Assembly: GCA_029881255.1 (NCBI GenBank)
Contig: JAOUMY010000014.1
Location: 1 to 64,000, forward strand
DNA: 64,000 nt
Origin: Gammaproteobacteria bacterium
GTDB taxonomy: Bacteria > Pseudomonadota > Gammaproteobacteria > S012-40
Reading direction: 5' to 3'
Below are positions 1 through 9,841 of this stretch, piece by piece. The translations under genes were made by a program, and so were the position numbers. The notes below the pieces were generated by a model. That model ran no database searches and was not told where the DNA came from. It saw only the letters and a list, made by a program, of their open reading frames with translations. Each line of letters opens with the position of its first letter. Within the stretch, counting starts at the first letter, position 1.

Positions 1-2
1 GC

Positions 3-293
3 TTAGACATTAATGGCCTCTTTTTCTATGTACGGTTTCAATTCACGACGTAAGGCTTTGTCAGTCACCAAGTCCACCGATTTACCGAGATTATCTTCAA
101 GAAGAAATTGAACACCGAAGTAACGCTCGGACGTTGCCGGCCCATCGAAGGCAACAACAATGTCTATATCACTATCCGCCCTTGCTTCATTACGTGCAGT
201 AGATCCAAACAGCGCCATACGAGTAATGCCAAAGCGGCTCACCAGCTCGGGTTTTAACTTTCTAAGGATTGCGAGAACCTGGTCTCTATTCAT
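3..293 (-). CDS. MNT-family minimal nucleotidyltransferase (MntA/MNT antitoxin type)
   Basis: Stand-alone 96-aa nucleotidyltransferase. The polymerase-beta-like signature is visible: GSTAR at residues 30-34 and the metal-binding pair SDIDIVV with D42 and D44; a further acidic residue lies in VDLVTD near residue 74. Members of this family usually pair with a HEPN (DUF86) protein as a toxin-antitoxin system in which the MNT protein AMPylates and silences the HEPN RNase. The partner would be expected just downstream on the same strand, i.e. before base 1, so pairing cannot be confirmed. No strong Shine-Dalgarno sequence precedes the ATG at 293. Family assignment is firm; the antitoxin role is inference. 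Confidence 0.85.
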   Translation of the reverse strand: MNRDQVLAILRKLKPELVSRFGITRMALFGSTARNEARADSDIDIVVAFDGPATSERYFGVQFLLEDNLGKSVDLVTDKALRRELKPYIEKEAINV

Positions 294-585
294 GGCGATA
301 ATTGGTTTTGGGTTTCAATGGGATAATTATAACCCCTTGTTTTGCAAGAATCATACATGGAGTACTATATTGCCTGTTTCCCCTGGGCACCGTGGATTTT
401 AGCAAACGATTTCACTAGTCCTCTCGCCCTTGATTCGTGGTGCTGTAATAGCGTAACTATCGGAATATACTGAAATAAAAGGAATCCACGACAGGGGGTA
501 TATGAAATCGAACCCGTCAGGCGGGTGGGGGACACGTGGTGGTGCTCTGGTCGTTAGGTCTTCTCAGCTGGTTGTGTGAAAAGAA

Positions 586-786
586 TTATTTCATACCTTC
601 GATCAGATCAATGTCCTTGCGTAGTAATTCGTTCACAATGTCGCTTAACTCCACGCCTTTGGCCTTGGCTTTCTCGGAGAGGTAATCAGTGATATCGGCT
701 TCGAGATATATGGGGAGAATTACTGTTGCATCCTTGTGGAAGAATGTGCCCCGCTTAGCCTTTGAAAAGTCGTATTCTTTCCTCAT
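586..786 (-). CDS. Orphan ribbon-helix-helix (CopG-like) antitoxin
   Basis: 66-aa protein. The N-terminus (KEYDFSKAKRG) is the conserved start of a family of CopG/BrnA-like antitoxins. It is followed by a beta-strand-like stretch (ATVILPIYLEADI) and two predicted helices (ITDYLSEKAKAKGV, LSDIVNELLRKDI), the order expected of a ribbon-helix-helix DNA-binding fold. Such antitoxins normally sit beside a BrnT- or PIN-type toxin, but no toxin ORF is visible on either side (294-585 and 787-900), so it looks orphaned or is the remains of a module. It lies just upstream of a decayed dnaE fragment, in a region that seems to have been repeatedly rearranged. Toxin partner and target are unknown. Confidence 0.65.
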   Translation of the reverse strand: MRKEYDFSKAKRGTFFHKDATVILPIYLEADITDYLSEKAKAKGVELSDIVNELLRKDIDLIEGMK

Positions 787-900
787 TCATATACTCATCG
801 GCCTTTAAAACACCTTTTTAATGGCTCGTAGCAGTGAAGTCGGCAGACCAATTCTAGCAAAACTACTCAGATTGAGTCATGCACATTCCCCCATCCATCC

Positions 901-1140
901 AAATCCAGTATCATACCCCAAGCCTCACCTGGCCCGGTAACTGCCTAAAAATTAAGCACTTTTACCAAAACCACTAAACACACAAACAGCCAAGGACTCA
1001 ATGCAGCCGTTGTTGTCCACCTGCATTTACACACCGAATACTCCATGGTCGATGGCATTGTGCGCGTCAAGCCGCTGATTAAGCGGGTGGCGGAGATGAA
1101 TATGCCGACGGAGGCGGGACAGTCGAATCTATTTATTTCG
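901..1140 (+). pseudogene. dnaE: dnaE upstream region plus 5' coding fragment (remnant)
   Basis: Bases 901 to about 1133 repeat the sequence at 6201 to about 6434: the roughly 100-bp upstream region and first ~130 bp of the intact dnaE, at about 85-90% identity by eye. The ATG at 1001 corresponds to the true start at 6302. The remnant lacks one base right after the third codon (TTGTT against AAGTTT), so it is frameshifted at once. It carries further changes near 1110-1125 and then runs into unrelated AT-rich DNA at about 1135-1140. It is not translatable as DnaE. Together with the 3' remnant near 13.0-13.2 kb it brackets the intact gene. Confidence 0.85.
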
Positions 1141-1639
1141 ATATCGTGATCGAGTCTAAAATTGCAAGTATTTCTGTGTGCGGAGCTAGATAATGAAAAT
1201 CCGGATAACGTGAGACATGGCTCATTTGATTATGTGATAGCTAGTTTGAAACACAGTTCGAATTGATCTCGGTAGTGCTAGGTACTTTTGTTGTATTCAA
1301 CTATTAGTGTAAAATCAGTTTGCACAAATATATCAAAGCTAAATAAAAACAAATGCATACGGAATAAATGACAAGGTCAACTTCTTCAGCTAGAAAGGTC
1401 GCTACTTTTTCAAAGGACATTTTTGTTATTAACGCGGAATGTAAATCCTCGGGGGCGGTCAGAAATTGAGGCAGTTCCGCCCATCTAGTCAATTTTTCTA
1501 AGTTATTTGATCCGGTTTCACCATTTGTTGCCAAAGAGTTGGATAAAACGGGAATCAATTAAACCTGAATTTAATAGTTAACCAACTTGAATCTGTGAGA
1601 ATTCTGCGGAGAAGTACTTGATTAGTTTTAGAGGTTGAG
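1141..1639. other. AT-rich stretch between dnaE remnant and lipoprotein gene
   Basis: About 500 bases of AT-rich sequence with no recognisable RNA gene or repeat. A minus-strand open frame at 1304-1558 (84 codons, TTG start) has a protein-like composition, for example the segment ELPQFLTAPEDLHSALITK, and ends in a hydrophobic tail. It has no recognisable domain, no good start codon and no clear ribosome-binding site. It may be a gene fragment brought in with the neighbouring lipoprotein gene. I do not call it as a gene with confidence. Confidence 0.4.
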
Positions 1640-4600
1640 ATGTTCAGATTGCCCAAAGAACTTACAGCTGTTTTGGTTCTTATACTATTTCTCGTATTAG
1701 TAGGTTGTACGAGTGAAAAGGATAAACAACAACCGGATGAGGTCATGTTATCCGAGGAGCTGACATCGGAACAGGCTGTACCCAATCCGTCCAATACTGA
1801 ACCAAATGCAACGGAGCAAATGGTCCCAAGTAGGGATATTTTACCGTTATCAGCAGTTTCAAACCTCAAAGCGAACACAGATGCGCCGAATAAAATATCC
1901 TTAAGTTGGAAAAATCCGGAAGACGACAATTTTCAAGGCGTTTTGTTGGTTCGCTCTAACGAAAGTTTTCCGTTGGCACCAGACTCCGGTGAGGAAGTGT
2001 ATCGCGGTTCTCTTGAAAACTATTCCGAGAGTCCTTTGCCATCGGGAAACTACTATTACAGCGTTTTTACCTACGATGAGGATTTAAATTACTCTGCGTC
2101 CGTATCGGTAAAAGCTAGTGTGTCCGATATAGCTCCTCCTGCATCAGTAGCTCAGTTTAGCGTGATTCTTTCAGCAGACTATGAATTGTCGCTAAGTTGG
2201 AAGAATCCCGCCGACGTCGATTTTGATCGTGTGGTGATTGTTTTTAGAAACGATACTTTCGCGAAGACAATTGATGATGGGTCTGAAGTCTACAATGGAA
2301 AGGGAGATAGCACTGTTCTGAGAAAACTAAACTCCGGTACATATTATTTTTCTGCATTTTCGATAGATACGTCGGGAAATGTCGCAGCTGAAGCTACAGT
2401 CGCTGCGGAAGCTGCTGACAAATTCGCTCCGCAGATTGTTTCTCAGACCCCAGTGCATAATTCGAAAGATGTTGAACGAAATGTTCTATTTAGTCTTGTG
2501 TTTAATGAACCTATCGTGGCCAACAACTATGGACAACGTATTTTTATAGTTAACGAAAGCAACGACGATGTTTGGGAATTAGGATATATTCCGCACACGG
2601 TTGTTTCAGGAACAGCAGATAAAGAATTATCCTTTAATTTGTCATACCACCGTCTAGAATTTAACAGTTTATATAGCGTAATACTTGAAGTAACTGATCT
2701 GGCCGGTCATAAACTACAAATTTCTCGTGGCGATTGGCAGTTCACGACCATGGCGGACAATGGAGTTCCGATTGTGACGTCGGTATATCCTAATCAGAAC
2801 TATAGTGGAACAAGAGTAGTTCAAGAAATATGGGCCACGATCTCAGAGCCGGTTGAACCTGTGTTTGCGTGGCAAGATACTATTTCGATTAACGAAAATT
2901 TTACTGGTACAAATGTTACCGGTACGGTGAGGTATAGCGCTAATGAAAATCGCATTATATTCGCACCCGATATTTATCTCACGCATGATAGGCCGATAAC
3001 TGCAACTGTTAAAAATCTTCGAGATATGGACGGTAACATTCTAGAACCATATTCCTGGAGTTTTAGTTCTAAACAGGCAATTCCTCCAAAGATAATAAGT
3101 CGTGTTCCGGTAGCAGGACAGCCGCTGGTTCCTACAGATACAAGCGTCAGAATAAGTTTTAACAAGGCTATGGACGAGACAAGTATAATTGATGCCAATT
3201 TCTATATAGAAGGTGTTACGAGCACTCTGGAGTTTAGCTCTGATTTAAAGTTAGTCATATTGACACCGACAACCACCTTGGAAAAAAACAAGGTATACAC
3301 AGTTATTGTGGATGGAGAAAATATAAGAGACAAGGAAGGCCTGGCGATGGGGGAAGATGAACGGTGGCAATTTAGAACTGCAAGTGGGTTTAGCCGATTA
3401 TCCACATACACTCGGGATACTGCCCACATAGTTGACGTTAAATTCAATGTTGCAGGCGAAGGTTTAGCGATATCTCATATAGATTCCGGAGCGGGAACGG
3501 CAACAAAATTCTACCTCTACAACGGAGTTGAATGGTCGATTCCTACTACAATCGCTACAACAAAACACAGTTTTCCAATCGAGGATGCTCAATATCAAGA
3601 TATCGTGGTTGCGGGTAACAATCTTGTCTGGGCGTTCAATACAGGAATCGGTAAAACTAAAGTCATCGTCTACAATGGAAGCGGTGTTTCGGAAAATACA
3701 TTTGAGGGGACATTGGCGCAAATATTGTCAAATGGAAGTCATATCATGGCGCTTACCTATTCAGCTAACGAAGGAGTCAACTCAATATGGGCGCATAGGT
3801 TAACTAGCACTGGTTGGGTGAGTTGGGAATGGGGCGGTATAAACAATTTGGATACTATCAATGGAATCCGAGCTGGTGGAGATGCGGCTAATCCTGAGCC
3901 TTTTGTAATCGCGGCAAACGAAAACAATGGAGATCTGACCAATGTACATCTAGCTCGGTTTGATGGAGTATCTTGGAGTATAGAAACCGTTTTTAGTGAT
4001 AGTACGCCATCACAGAGTGTAGCTGGCGTTAGAGTAGCCTCGAATTCGACTGAGCACGTTGTCGCGATTGTTCAAAAGTCAACAGAGGCAGACTCCGTTG
4101 GTATTAATCGTCTCAGGTTTTTTCGATCACTTCCTGGCGGCTGGTCTAGTCCGGTTACGGTTATTGATGATCTTACTAAGAATGTAAGCGGAAGAAACGA
4201 AAGTTTTTCTTTGTTGAGCAACGGAGCCGATTTTATGTTGGGGTATGTCTACAAAGAAACTCCAGCAGATTTGTCTGGGTCTACAGTTAATGTTGAAACC
4301 GCCAGAATCGTTAGTGGCGTAATAGGTGGAAGAATTGTTCATAGCACGCAACCCAGTAGTGAGACTGAAGAGAAGTTGCGTTTATACACCAATGGTAATA
4401 GCTATTTACTTGTTGCAGGAAGTGGTTCTACGGAAATAACCGCCTCAGTATCTGTAAATTCAGGCACTTGGTCGGAAACTGTACCAGTCGAATGGGGAGC
4501 TTCGGTCGCCGCAGGCGCTACGACTTACGCAGTTCACACCAAAAAGGCTGTCTATCCAAGTGGAGTGCAACCAATCCGAGATGAACTTTGGACATATGCA

Positions 4601-6037
4601 TATTCACCCGAGGGTGGGTGGTCAGATCCGCATGTGCTCGTAAGTGAAACTCGCGATAACAATGCATTTTTACCAGTAGGTGTGGTTGGAGCAAAGAACC
4701 ATAGCTTTGAGGTCATTTGGTCCAATGATTTAAGCGACACCGTGATATCAAGACGTCTATTGACTGCATCGATAGATGCCGTGTCAAATCGAACTCAATT
4801 GACTGCTGGATCAAGCTCTAATTTGCTAAGAGACAACGTAGGCGGATCGGTCTTGAATCGACCAAGTGTCCTTGTTAGTAGTAGTACTGGTTTGGCTGTG
4901 TGGAAACAGCGTGATGTACAAAAAGATATCTATTTTGTTAGTACCTTAGTTCCTGGAAGTGGATTGAATGGAGCTACGGAGCTTCCAAGTGGCTGGGGTG
5001 TGCCTGTTGCGAAAGTTGAACTAGGCGGGGAGCCTTCGATTGTTACTAAAGGCAACGAATACATTCTAGTTTGGCGGGAGAGTAAAAAAATCAAGGAAAT
5101 TCGATATAGTCCCGCGAACGAGTCTTGGTCGAACGTTGTAGAGGTTGCAGATTTTACGTTAAACGGGGCGACAATTCTGAATGAAGTAGTATTAGCGACA
5201 AATGGCACTAGTTTGGTTGCAGTTGTTGGCATAGGTACCGATCTTTTTGTCATAGAGAGTCGCGACGGGAATAATTGGGAAATGCCGACAAAGTATTCTG
5301 TTGGTAGTTCGAATACAGGAAGGACGTACGATGTGGCGAGCAATGGCACCGATTACCTCATAGTGTTCGGCAGTCCAATATATAGCACAAGAAATGTGAA
5401 AAGTGTCCATATAGATGGTGATACGTTTTCGAAGACCGTCAGCATTGTAGATAACATATCTAGAGTGAGTGATTTGGGCAACATAAAGGCATTTCCAAGA
5501 AGTGATGGGTTCTTTGCGGTTTGGAGTTCCGACATGGCCGGCGACTATGGCGGTATTCGTTACCGTTATTACAATGGTTCTGGTTGGGATGGCACAGAGG
5601 CATCTACGCACTACGAATGGACTCTCGCCTATGCCGAAGATTTACGTGTCGTGGACGGTGGGGGAATATATTTCTTGGCTTGGAAACAACGCCTCGCGTC
5701 TGGGATAAAATTCTCGGGAAACCGGGGTCGTATTAACAGAGACGACAATATCAGATGGACTTACCATGGAGATGTGTCTATTTTCGCAATAGCGGCGCTC
5801 GGCAACGATACGTTCTTGACCGTTTACCTAGATAAGTCATCAACAGGCCCAAGTATGAGCAGTGATTTGGTTTCGGGAAGCATTGGATCTAGCGCTTTAG
5901 GAACACTAGAAACTGATATAGAAAATATAAACACAGATATGGGCGCGATTTGTTTACCGGAGAACGACATAAGCACTTTCTTAGTTAAGCATATGAATGG
6001 AACAACTGTGTTGCATTATTCGACAAGCCAGAGATGA
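1640..6037 (+). CDS. Large surface lipoprotein: FN3-like, SbsA Ig-like and beta-propeller-like repeats
   Basis: 1465-aa predicted lipoprotein. A hydrophobic signal (residues 8-22) ends in the lipobox LVGC with the lipidated Cys at 23, followed by a low-complexity Glu/Thr/Pro linker to about residue 68. Two fibronectin-III-like modules follow (about 70-165 and 168-260), each with the core LSWKNP. Three bacterial Ig-like (Big_5/SbsA type) domains come next, near 264-372, 377-475 and 483-580, marked by SQTPVHNSKDV, TSVYPN and SRVPVAGQPL starts. The remaining ~880 residues consist of degenerate ~50-60-aa units of the NGTxYLxVW type, suggesting beta-propeller or BNR/Kelch-like repeats. AGAGG lies six bases before the ATG. 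The gene is visibly more AT-rich than dnaE, which suggests transfer. An adhesive or surface-binding role is inference. Confidence 0.75.
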   Translation: MFRLPKELTAVLVLILFLVLVGCTSEKDKQQPDEVMLSEELTSEQAVPNPSNTEPNATEQMVPSRDILPLSAVSNLKANTDAPNKISLSWKNPEDDNFQGVLLVRSNESFPLAPDSGEEVYRGSLENYSESPLPSGNYYYSVFTYDEDLNYSASVSVKASVSDIAPPASVAQFSVILSADYELSLSWKNPADVDFDRVVIVFRNDTFAKTIDDGSEVYNGKGDSTVLRKLNSGTYYFSAFSIDTSGNVAAEATVAAEAADKFAPQIVSQTPVHNSKDVERNVLFSLVFNEPIVANNYGQRIFIVNESNDDVWELGYIPHTVVSGTADKELSFNLSYHRLEFNSLYSVILEVTDLAGHKLQISRGDWQFTTMADNGVPIVTSVYPNQNYSGTRVVQEIWATISEPVEPVFAWQDTISINENFTGTNVTGTVRYSANENRIIFAPDIYLTHDRPITATVKNLRDMDGNILEPYSWSFSSKQAIPPKIISRVPVAGQPLVPTDTSVRISFNKAMDETSIIDANFYIEGVTSTLEFSSDLKLVILTPTTTLEKNKVYTVIVDGENIRDKEGLAMGEDERWQFRTASGFSRLSTYTRDTAHIVDVKFNVAGEGLAISHIDSGAGTATKFYLYNGVEWSIPTTIATTKHSFPIEDAQYQDIVVAGNNLVWAFNTGIGKTKVIVYNGSGVSENTFEGTLAQILSNGSHIMALTYSANEGVNSIWAHRLTSTGWVSWEWGGINNLDTINGIRAGGDAANPEPFVIAANENNGDLTNVHLARFDGVSWSIETVFSDSTPSQSVAGVRVASNSTEHVVAIVQKSTEADSVGINRLRFFRSLPGGWSSPVTVIDDLTKNVSGRNESFSLLSNGADFMLGYVYKETPADLSGSTVNVETARIVSGVIGGRIVHSTQPSSETEEKLRLYTNGNSYLLVAGSGSTEITASVSVNSGTWSETVPVEWGASVAAGATTYAVHTKKAVYPSGVQPIRDELWTYAYSPEGGWSDPHVLVSETRDNNAFLPVGVVGAKNHSFEVIWSNDLSDTVISRRLLTASIDAVSNRTQLTAGSSSNLLRDNVGGSVLNRPSVLVSSSTGLAVWKQRDVQKDIYFVSTLVPGSGLNGATELPSGWGVPVAKVELGGEPSIVTKGNEYILVWRESKKIKEIRYSPANESWSNVVEVADFTLNGATILNEVVLATNGTSLVAVVGIGTDLFVIESRDGNNWEMPTKYSVGSSNTGRTYDVASNGTDYLIVFGSPIYSTRNVKSVHIDGDTFSKTVSIVDNISRVSDLGNIKAFPRSDGFFAVWSSDMAGDYGGIRYRYYNGSGWDGTEASTHYEWTLAYAEDLRVVDGGGIYFLAWKQRLASGIKFSGNRGRINRDDNIRWTYHGDVSIFAIAALGNDTFLTVYLDKSSTGPSMSSDLVSGSIGSSALGTLETDIENINTDMGAICLPENDISTFLVKHMNGTTVLHYSTSQR

Positions 6038-6200
6038 AATATCTTGTTAGCTTTGGTTTGCAGAACCTGTCTATGGACGCGCAAAATTCTTTTTTGATTT
6101 AAAAGAATTATGCTGGATGGAAAAACAGATTGACAGAGTATTGTCGCGAAAATCGGAATGTAGATTGTGTAGAAACTCAGGGAGGTTTCTCACCGTCCTT

Positions 6201-6301
6201 AAATCCAGTATCATACCCCAAGCCTCACCGGCCCCGGCAACTGCCTAAAAAGTAACCACTTTTACAAAAACAGCTTTAGATTCAAGACGTCGAAGGACCC
6301 C
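6201..6301 (+). promoter_or_regulatory. dnaE upstream region, duplicated at 901-1000
   Basis: The ~100 bases before the intact dnaE are shared with the upstream part of the 5' remnant at 901-1000, with best conservation over the first ~60 bases. This suggests the dnaE promoter/leader was part of the duplicated or inserted unit. The ribosome-binding site GAAGGA lies seven bases before the ATG at 6302. I see no clear -35/-10 pair, so the promoter position is not defined. The preceding stretch 6038-6200 holds no recognised feature. Confidence 0.5.
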
Positions 6302-9300
6302 ATGCAGCCGAAGTTTGTCCACCTGCATTTACACACCGAATACTCCATGGTCGATGGCATTGTGCGCGTCAAGCCGCTGATCAAGCGGGTGGCGGAGATG
6401 AATATGCCTGCGGTGGCGGTCACCGATCAGTCGAATCTGTTCTGCATGGTCAAGCTGTACAAGACCGCGCAGGGGGCGGGGATTAAGCCGATTATCGGCG
6501 TGACCATGTGGATCGAGAATCCGAAAGAGGTCGCTAAACCTTTTCCGCTTGTGTTGCTGTGTCAGAACAACGAGGGTTACAAGAACCTCACGCGGCTGGT
6601 GTCCAAGACCTATCAACACGGCCAACATCTGGGCATGGCCATCCTTGCACGCGAGTGGCTGACGGCGGAGTCCGCAAAGGGTTTGATCGCTTTGTCGGGT
6701 GGTCTGTATGGCGATGTCGGTCAGTTGTTGATCAATGGCAATCGCGCCGAGGCCGGGCAACGTCTGGCCGAGTGGCAGCAGTTATTCCCTGATCGCTTCT
6801 ATTTAGAATTACATCGCACCGGCCGTCCCCAAGAGGAAGAGTATTTGCACCTCGCCGTCGATCTGGCCGCCGACACCGATACGCCAGTGGTCGCCACCAA
6901 CGCGGTGTGCTTTATCCACCAGGAAGACTTCGAGGCCCATGAGGTGCGGGTGTGCATCCATGATGGCCGCACCCTCGACGACCCGCGTCGTCCCAAGAAA
7001 TATTCCGATCAACAATACCTGCGCTCCCAGGAAGAGATGTGCGAGTTGTTCGCCGACCTGCCTGAGGCCTTAGAGAACACCGTCGAGATCGCCAAGCGTT
7101 GTAGCGTCGATATCACGCTGGGCAAATATTTTCTGCCGGATTTCCCGGTGCCTGACGGCATGACCATGGACGAGTTCTTCCGTGATGAGTGTCGCAAGGG
7201 GTTGGAGAAGCGTCTGGATTTTCTGTTTGATCGCCATGCGCCGGACTTCGTCGAGATCCGCAAGCCCTATGACGAGCGGCTGGAGATGGAGCTCGACGTG
7301 ATCATCCAGATGGGATTCCCCGGTTACTTTTTGATTGTTGCCGACTTCATCCAGTGGGCCAAGGAAAACGGCATCCCGGTAGGGCCGGGCAGGGGTTCTG
7401 GAGCCGGTTCACTGGTGGCCTATTCCATGACCATCACCGACCTCGATCCGCTGGAATACGACCTGCTCTTCGAACGATTTTTGAATCCCGAGCGTGTCTC
7501 CATGCCCGACTTCGACGTCGACTTTTGCATGGAGAACCGCGACAAGGTCATTGACTATGTGGCGCGTCATTATGGTCGCGAGAAGGTCTCGCAAATCATC
7601 ACCTATGGTTCGATGGCGGCCAAGGCGGTGGTGCGTGACGTGGGGCGTGTCATGAGTCACCCCTATGGTTTCGTCGACAAGATCGCCAAGTTGATTCCGT
7701 TCGAAGTCGGCATGACCCTGACCAAGGCGCTGGAACAAGAGCCTATGCTTAAGGAGCGTTACGACCAGGAAGAGGACGTCAAAGAACTGCTCGACATGGC
7801 CCTGAGTCTGGAGGGTGTGACGCGCAATGCCGGCAAGCACGCCGGGGGTGTGGTCATCGCGCCGACAGAGCTGACCGATTTCGCGCCACTATACTGTGAA
7901 GAGGGCGGTCAGGGTCTGGTGACTCAGTTCGACAAGGACGACGTCGAGGCCGTTGGTCTGGTCAAGTTCGACTTCCTCGGTCTGCGCACGCTGACGATTA
8001 TCGATTGGGCACTCAAGGCGGTCAACGAGCGCTGCCGCACCGAGGGCAAAGACGAAGTCGATATCGCCGCCATTCCATTAGATGATCCCAAGACCTTCAA
8101 GCTACTCAAGGACTGCAACACCACCGCCGTGTTCCAGCTTGAATCCCGCGGTATGAAAGACCTGATCGCGCGTCTGCAACCGGATAGTTTCGAAGACATC
8201 ATCGCCCTCGTGGCCCTGTTCCGTCCCGGTCCGCTGCAGTCGGGCATGGTGGATGACTATATCAATCGTAAGCACGGGCGTGCAGCGATGGAGTACGCAC
8301 ACCCGGATCTCGAACCGATTTTGAAACCCACCAATGGGGTAATCCTGTATCAGGAACAGGTACAGCGTATCGCGCAGGTGTTGGCCGGTTATAGTCTCGG
8401 CGGCGCGGATTTACTTCGCCGCGCCATGGGTAAAAAGAAGCCCGAAGAGATGGCCAAGCAACGTGAGATATTCACTACCGGTGCGGTCAAGAACAACATC
8501 GAAGAAGCCACCGCGACCTACATCTTCGACTTGATGGAGAAGTTCGCCGGTTACGGTTTCAATAAATCTCACTCCGCTGCTTATGCCCTGGTGTCGTATC
8601 AGACCGCCTGGCTCAAGACCCATTTCCCGTCGGAGTTTATGGCCGCGGTTATCTCCTCGGATATGGATAACACCGACAAGGTGGTCAACTTCATCGAGGA
8701 TTGTTATGCGTCGAAGCTGGAGATCCTGCCGCCTAGCGTTAACACCTGTGTCTATAAGTTCAAAGCGACCATGGATGGCAAGATCCGTTACGGTCTGGGC
8801 GCGATCAAGGGCGTGGGTGAGTCGGCTATCGAGGTGATTATTGCCGAGCGACAGGCCAATGGTCCGTATCAAAATCTGTTTGATTTCTGTCGCCGCGTGG
8901 ATTTGAAAAAGGTCAATCGCCGTTCCCTCGAGACGCTGATTCGTTCCGGTGCGATGGACGGTTTAGGCCCCAGCCGCGCCAGTATGTTCGTCACCCTGAC
9001 CAATGCGCTGCAATCGGCGGAACAATATAAGAATGATGCCCAAAGCGGTCAGAATGATTTATTCGGCATCGCCCAGGTTGCGCCCGATGCGAACAATGAT
9101 GATCAACACTTTGTCGACACCGAGGAGTGGGAAGACAAAAAACGCCTCGAAGGTGAACGTGAAACCCTGGGCTTATTCCTTACCGGCCACCCGCTAGACC
9201 AGTACCAGTCCGACCTCAAGAAATTTGTTACCACCACAATCAAAGCGTTAAAGCCGGAAGGTAAACAGCAAGTCACCATAGCCGGTCTGGCAGTTGCATT

Positions 9301-9772
9301 ACGCACCATGAAGACCAAGCGCGGCGATACCATGGCGTTTCTGACCCTGGACGATAAATCGGCGCGCATGGAAATCGCGATGTTCTCGGATCTGTACGAA
9401 CAGTTCCGACACCTGATGACCAAGGATGCGGTGCTGGTGGTGAGCGGCGAGGTGAGCGTAGATCACTACTCCGGCGGCATCAAGATGAGCGCCAAGGAGA
9501 TCATGGATATCGATCAGGCGCGTGGGCAGTACAGCAAGCGCCTGCGTATTAAGTTGAACTATGCCAATAACAATAGCGAGTTTTTCCGGCAGTTGTCCGA
9601 GGCCTTGTCGCCCTTCAAGGAAGGCAAGTGCCCGGTGAGTATTAACCTGCCGATCATGGGCGCGCGCGGGACTTACCATTTTGGCCAGGCGTGGAAGATT
9701 ACGCCGACCGACGAGTTGATGAAGCGGCTCAAGAAGATCGCCGGTGAAGAGGCGGTGGAGTTGGAGTATTAA
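6302..9772 (+). CDS. dnaE: DNA polymerase III subunit alpha
   Basis: Catalytic subunit of the replicative DNA polymerase III, 1156 aa, usual for gammaproteobacterial DnaE (about 1160). The PHP domain begins with HLHLHTEYSMVDG. The C-family polymerase active site shows the PDFDVDF motif with D403 and D405, and the third aspartate D557 in VKFDFLGL. A helix-hairpin-helix region precedes the clamp-binding motif QNDLF (917-921), and an OB-fold begins near residue 988. Ribosome-binding site GAAGGA. The gene should be followed by accA, but here two minus-strand genes and a decayed dnaE 3' end intervene, and a decayed 5' end lies upstream. This is the only complete alpha subunit in the window, so it must be presumed functional. 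Confidence 0.97.
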   Translation: MQPKFVHLHLHTEYSMVDGIVRVKPLIKRVAEMNMPAVAVTDQSNLFCMVKLYKTAQGAGIKPIIGVTMWIENPKEVAKPFPLVLLCQNNEGYKNLTRLVSKTYQHGQHLGMAILAREWLTAESAKGLIALSGGLYGDVGQLLINGNRAEAGQRLAEWQQLFPDRFYLELHRTGRPQEEEYLHLAVDLAADTDTPVVATNAVCFIHQEDFEAHEVRVCIHDGRTLDDPRRPKKYSDQQYLRSQEEMCELFADLPEALENTVEIAKRCSVDITLGKYFLPDFPVPDGMTMDEFFRDECRKGLEKRLDFLFDRHAPDFVEIRKPYDERLEMELDVIIQMGFPGYFLIVADFIQWAKENGIPVGPGRGSGAGSLVAYSMTITDLDPLEYDLLFERFLNPERVSMPDFDVDFCMENRDKVIDYVARHYGREKVSQIITYGSMAAKAVVRDVGRVMSHPYGFVDKIAKLIPFEVGMTLTKALEQEPMLKERYDQEEDVKELLDMALSLEGVTRNAGKHAGGVVIAPTELTDFAPLYCEEGGQGLVTQFDKDDVEAVGLVKFDFLGLRTLTIIDWALKAVNERCRTEGKDEVDIAAIPLDDPKTFKLLKDCNTTAVFQLESRGMKDLIARLQPDSFEDIIALVALFRPGPLQSGMVDDYINRKHGRAAMEYAHPDLEPILKPTNGVILYQEQVQRIAQVLAGYSLGGADLLRRAMGKKKPEEMAKQREIFTTGAVKNNIEEATATYIFDLMEKFAGYGFNKSHSAAYALVSYQTAWLKTHFPSEFMAAVISSDMDNTDKVVNFIEDCYASKLEILPPSVNTCVYKFKATMDGKIRYGLGAIKGVGESAIEVIIAERQANGPYQNLFDFCRRVDLKKVNRRSLETLIRSGAMDGLGPSRASMFVTLTNALQSAEQYKNDAQSGQNDLFGIAQVAPDANNDDQHFVDTEEWEDKKRLEGERETLGLFLTGHPLDQYQSDLKKFVTTTIKALKPEGKQQVTIAGLAVALRTMKTKRGDTMAFLTLDDKSARMEIAMFSDLYEQFRHLMTKDAVLVVSGEVSVDHYSGGIKMSAKEIMDIDQARGQYSKRLRIKLNYANNNSEFFRQLSEALSPFKEGKCPVSINLPIMGARGTYHFGQAWKITPTDELMKRLKKIAGEEAVELEY

Positions 9773-9841
9773 CAAATACCTTAGCGAATAACAAACGTTA
9801 AGCGCCAGTCAAGTTCTGGAAACACTGCAAGCAACCGCACG

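Noticed and set aside
1555-1929. 124-codon minus-strand frame overlapping the lipoprotein start
   Set aside because: Overlaps the signal peptide region of the large lipoprotein gene and has no recognisable features.
5192-5611. 139-codon minus-strand frames in the large lipoprotein gene
   Set aside because: Antisense shadows; the plus-strand frame is continuous over 4.4 kb with a lipobox and domain pattern.
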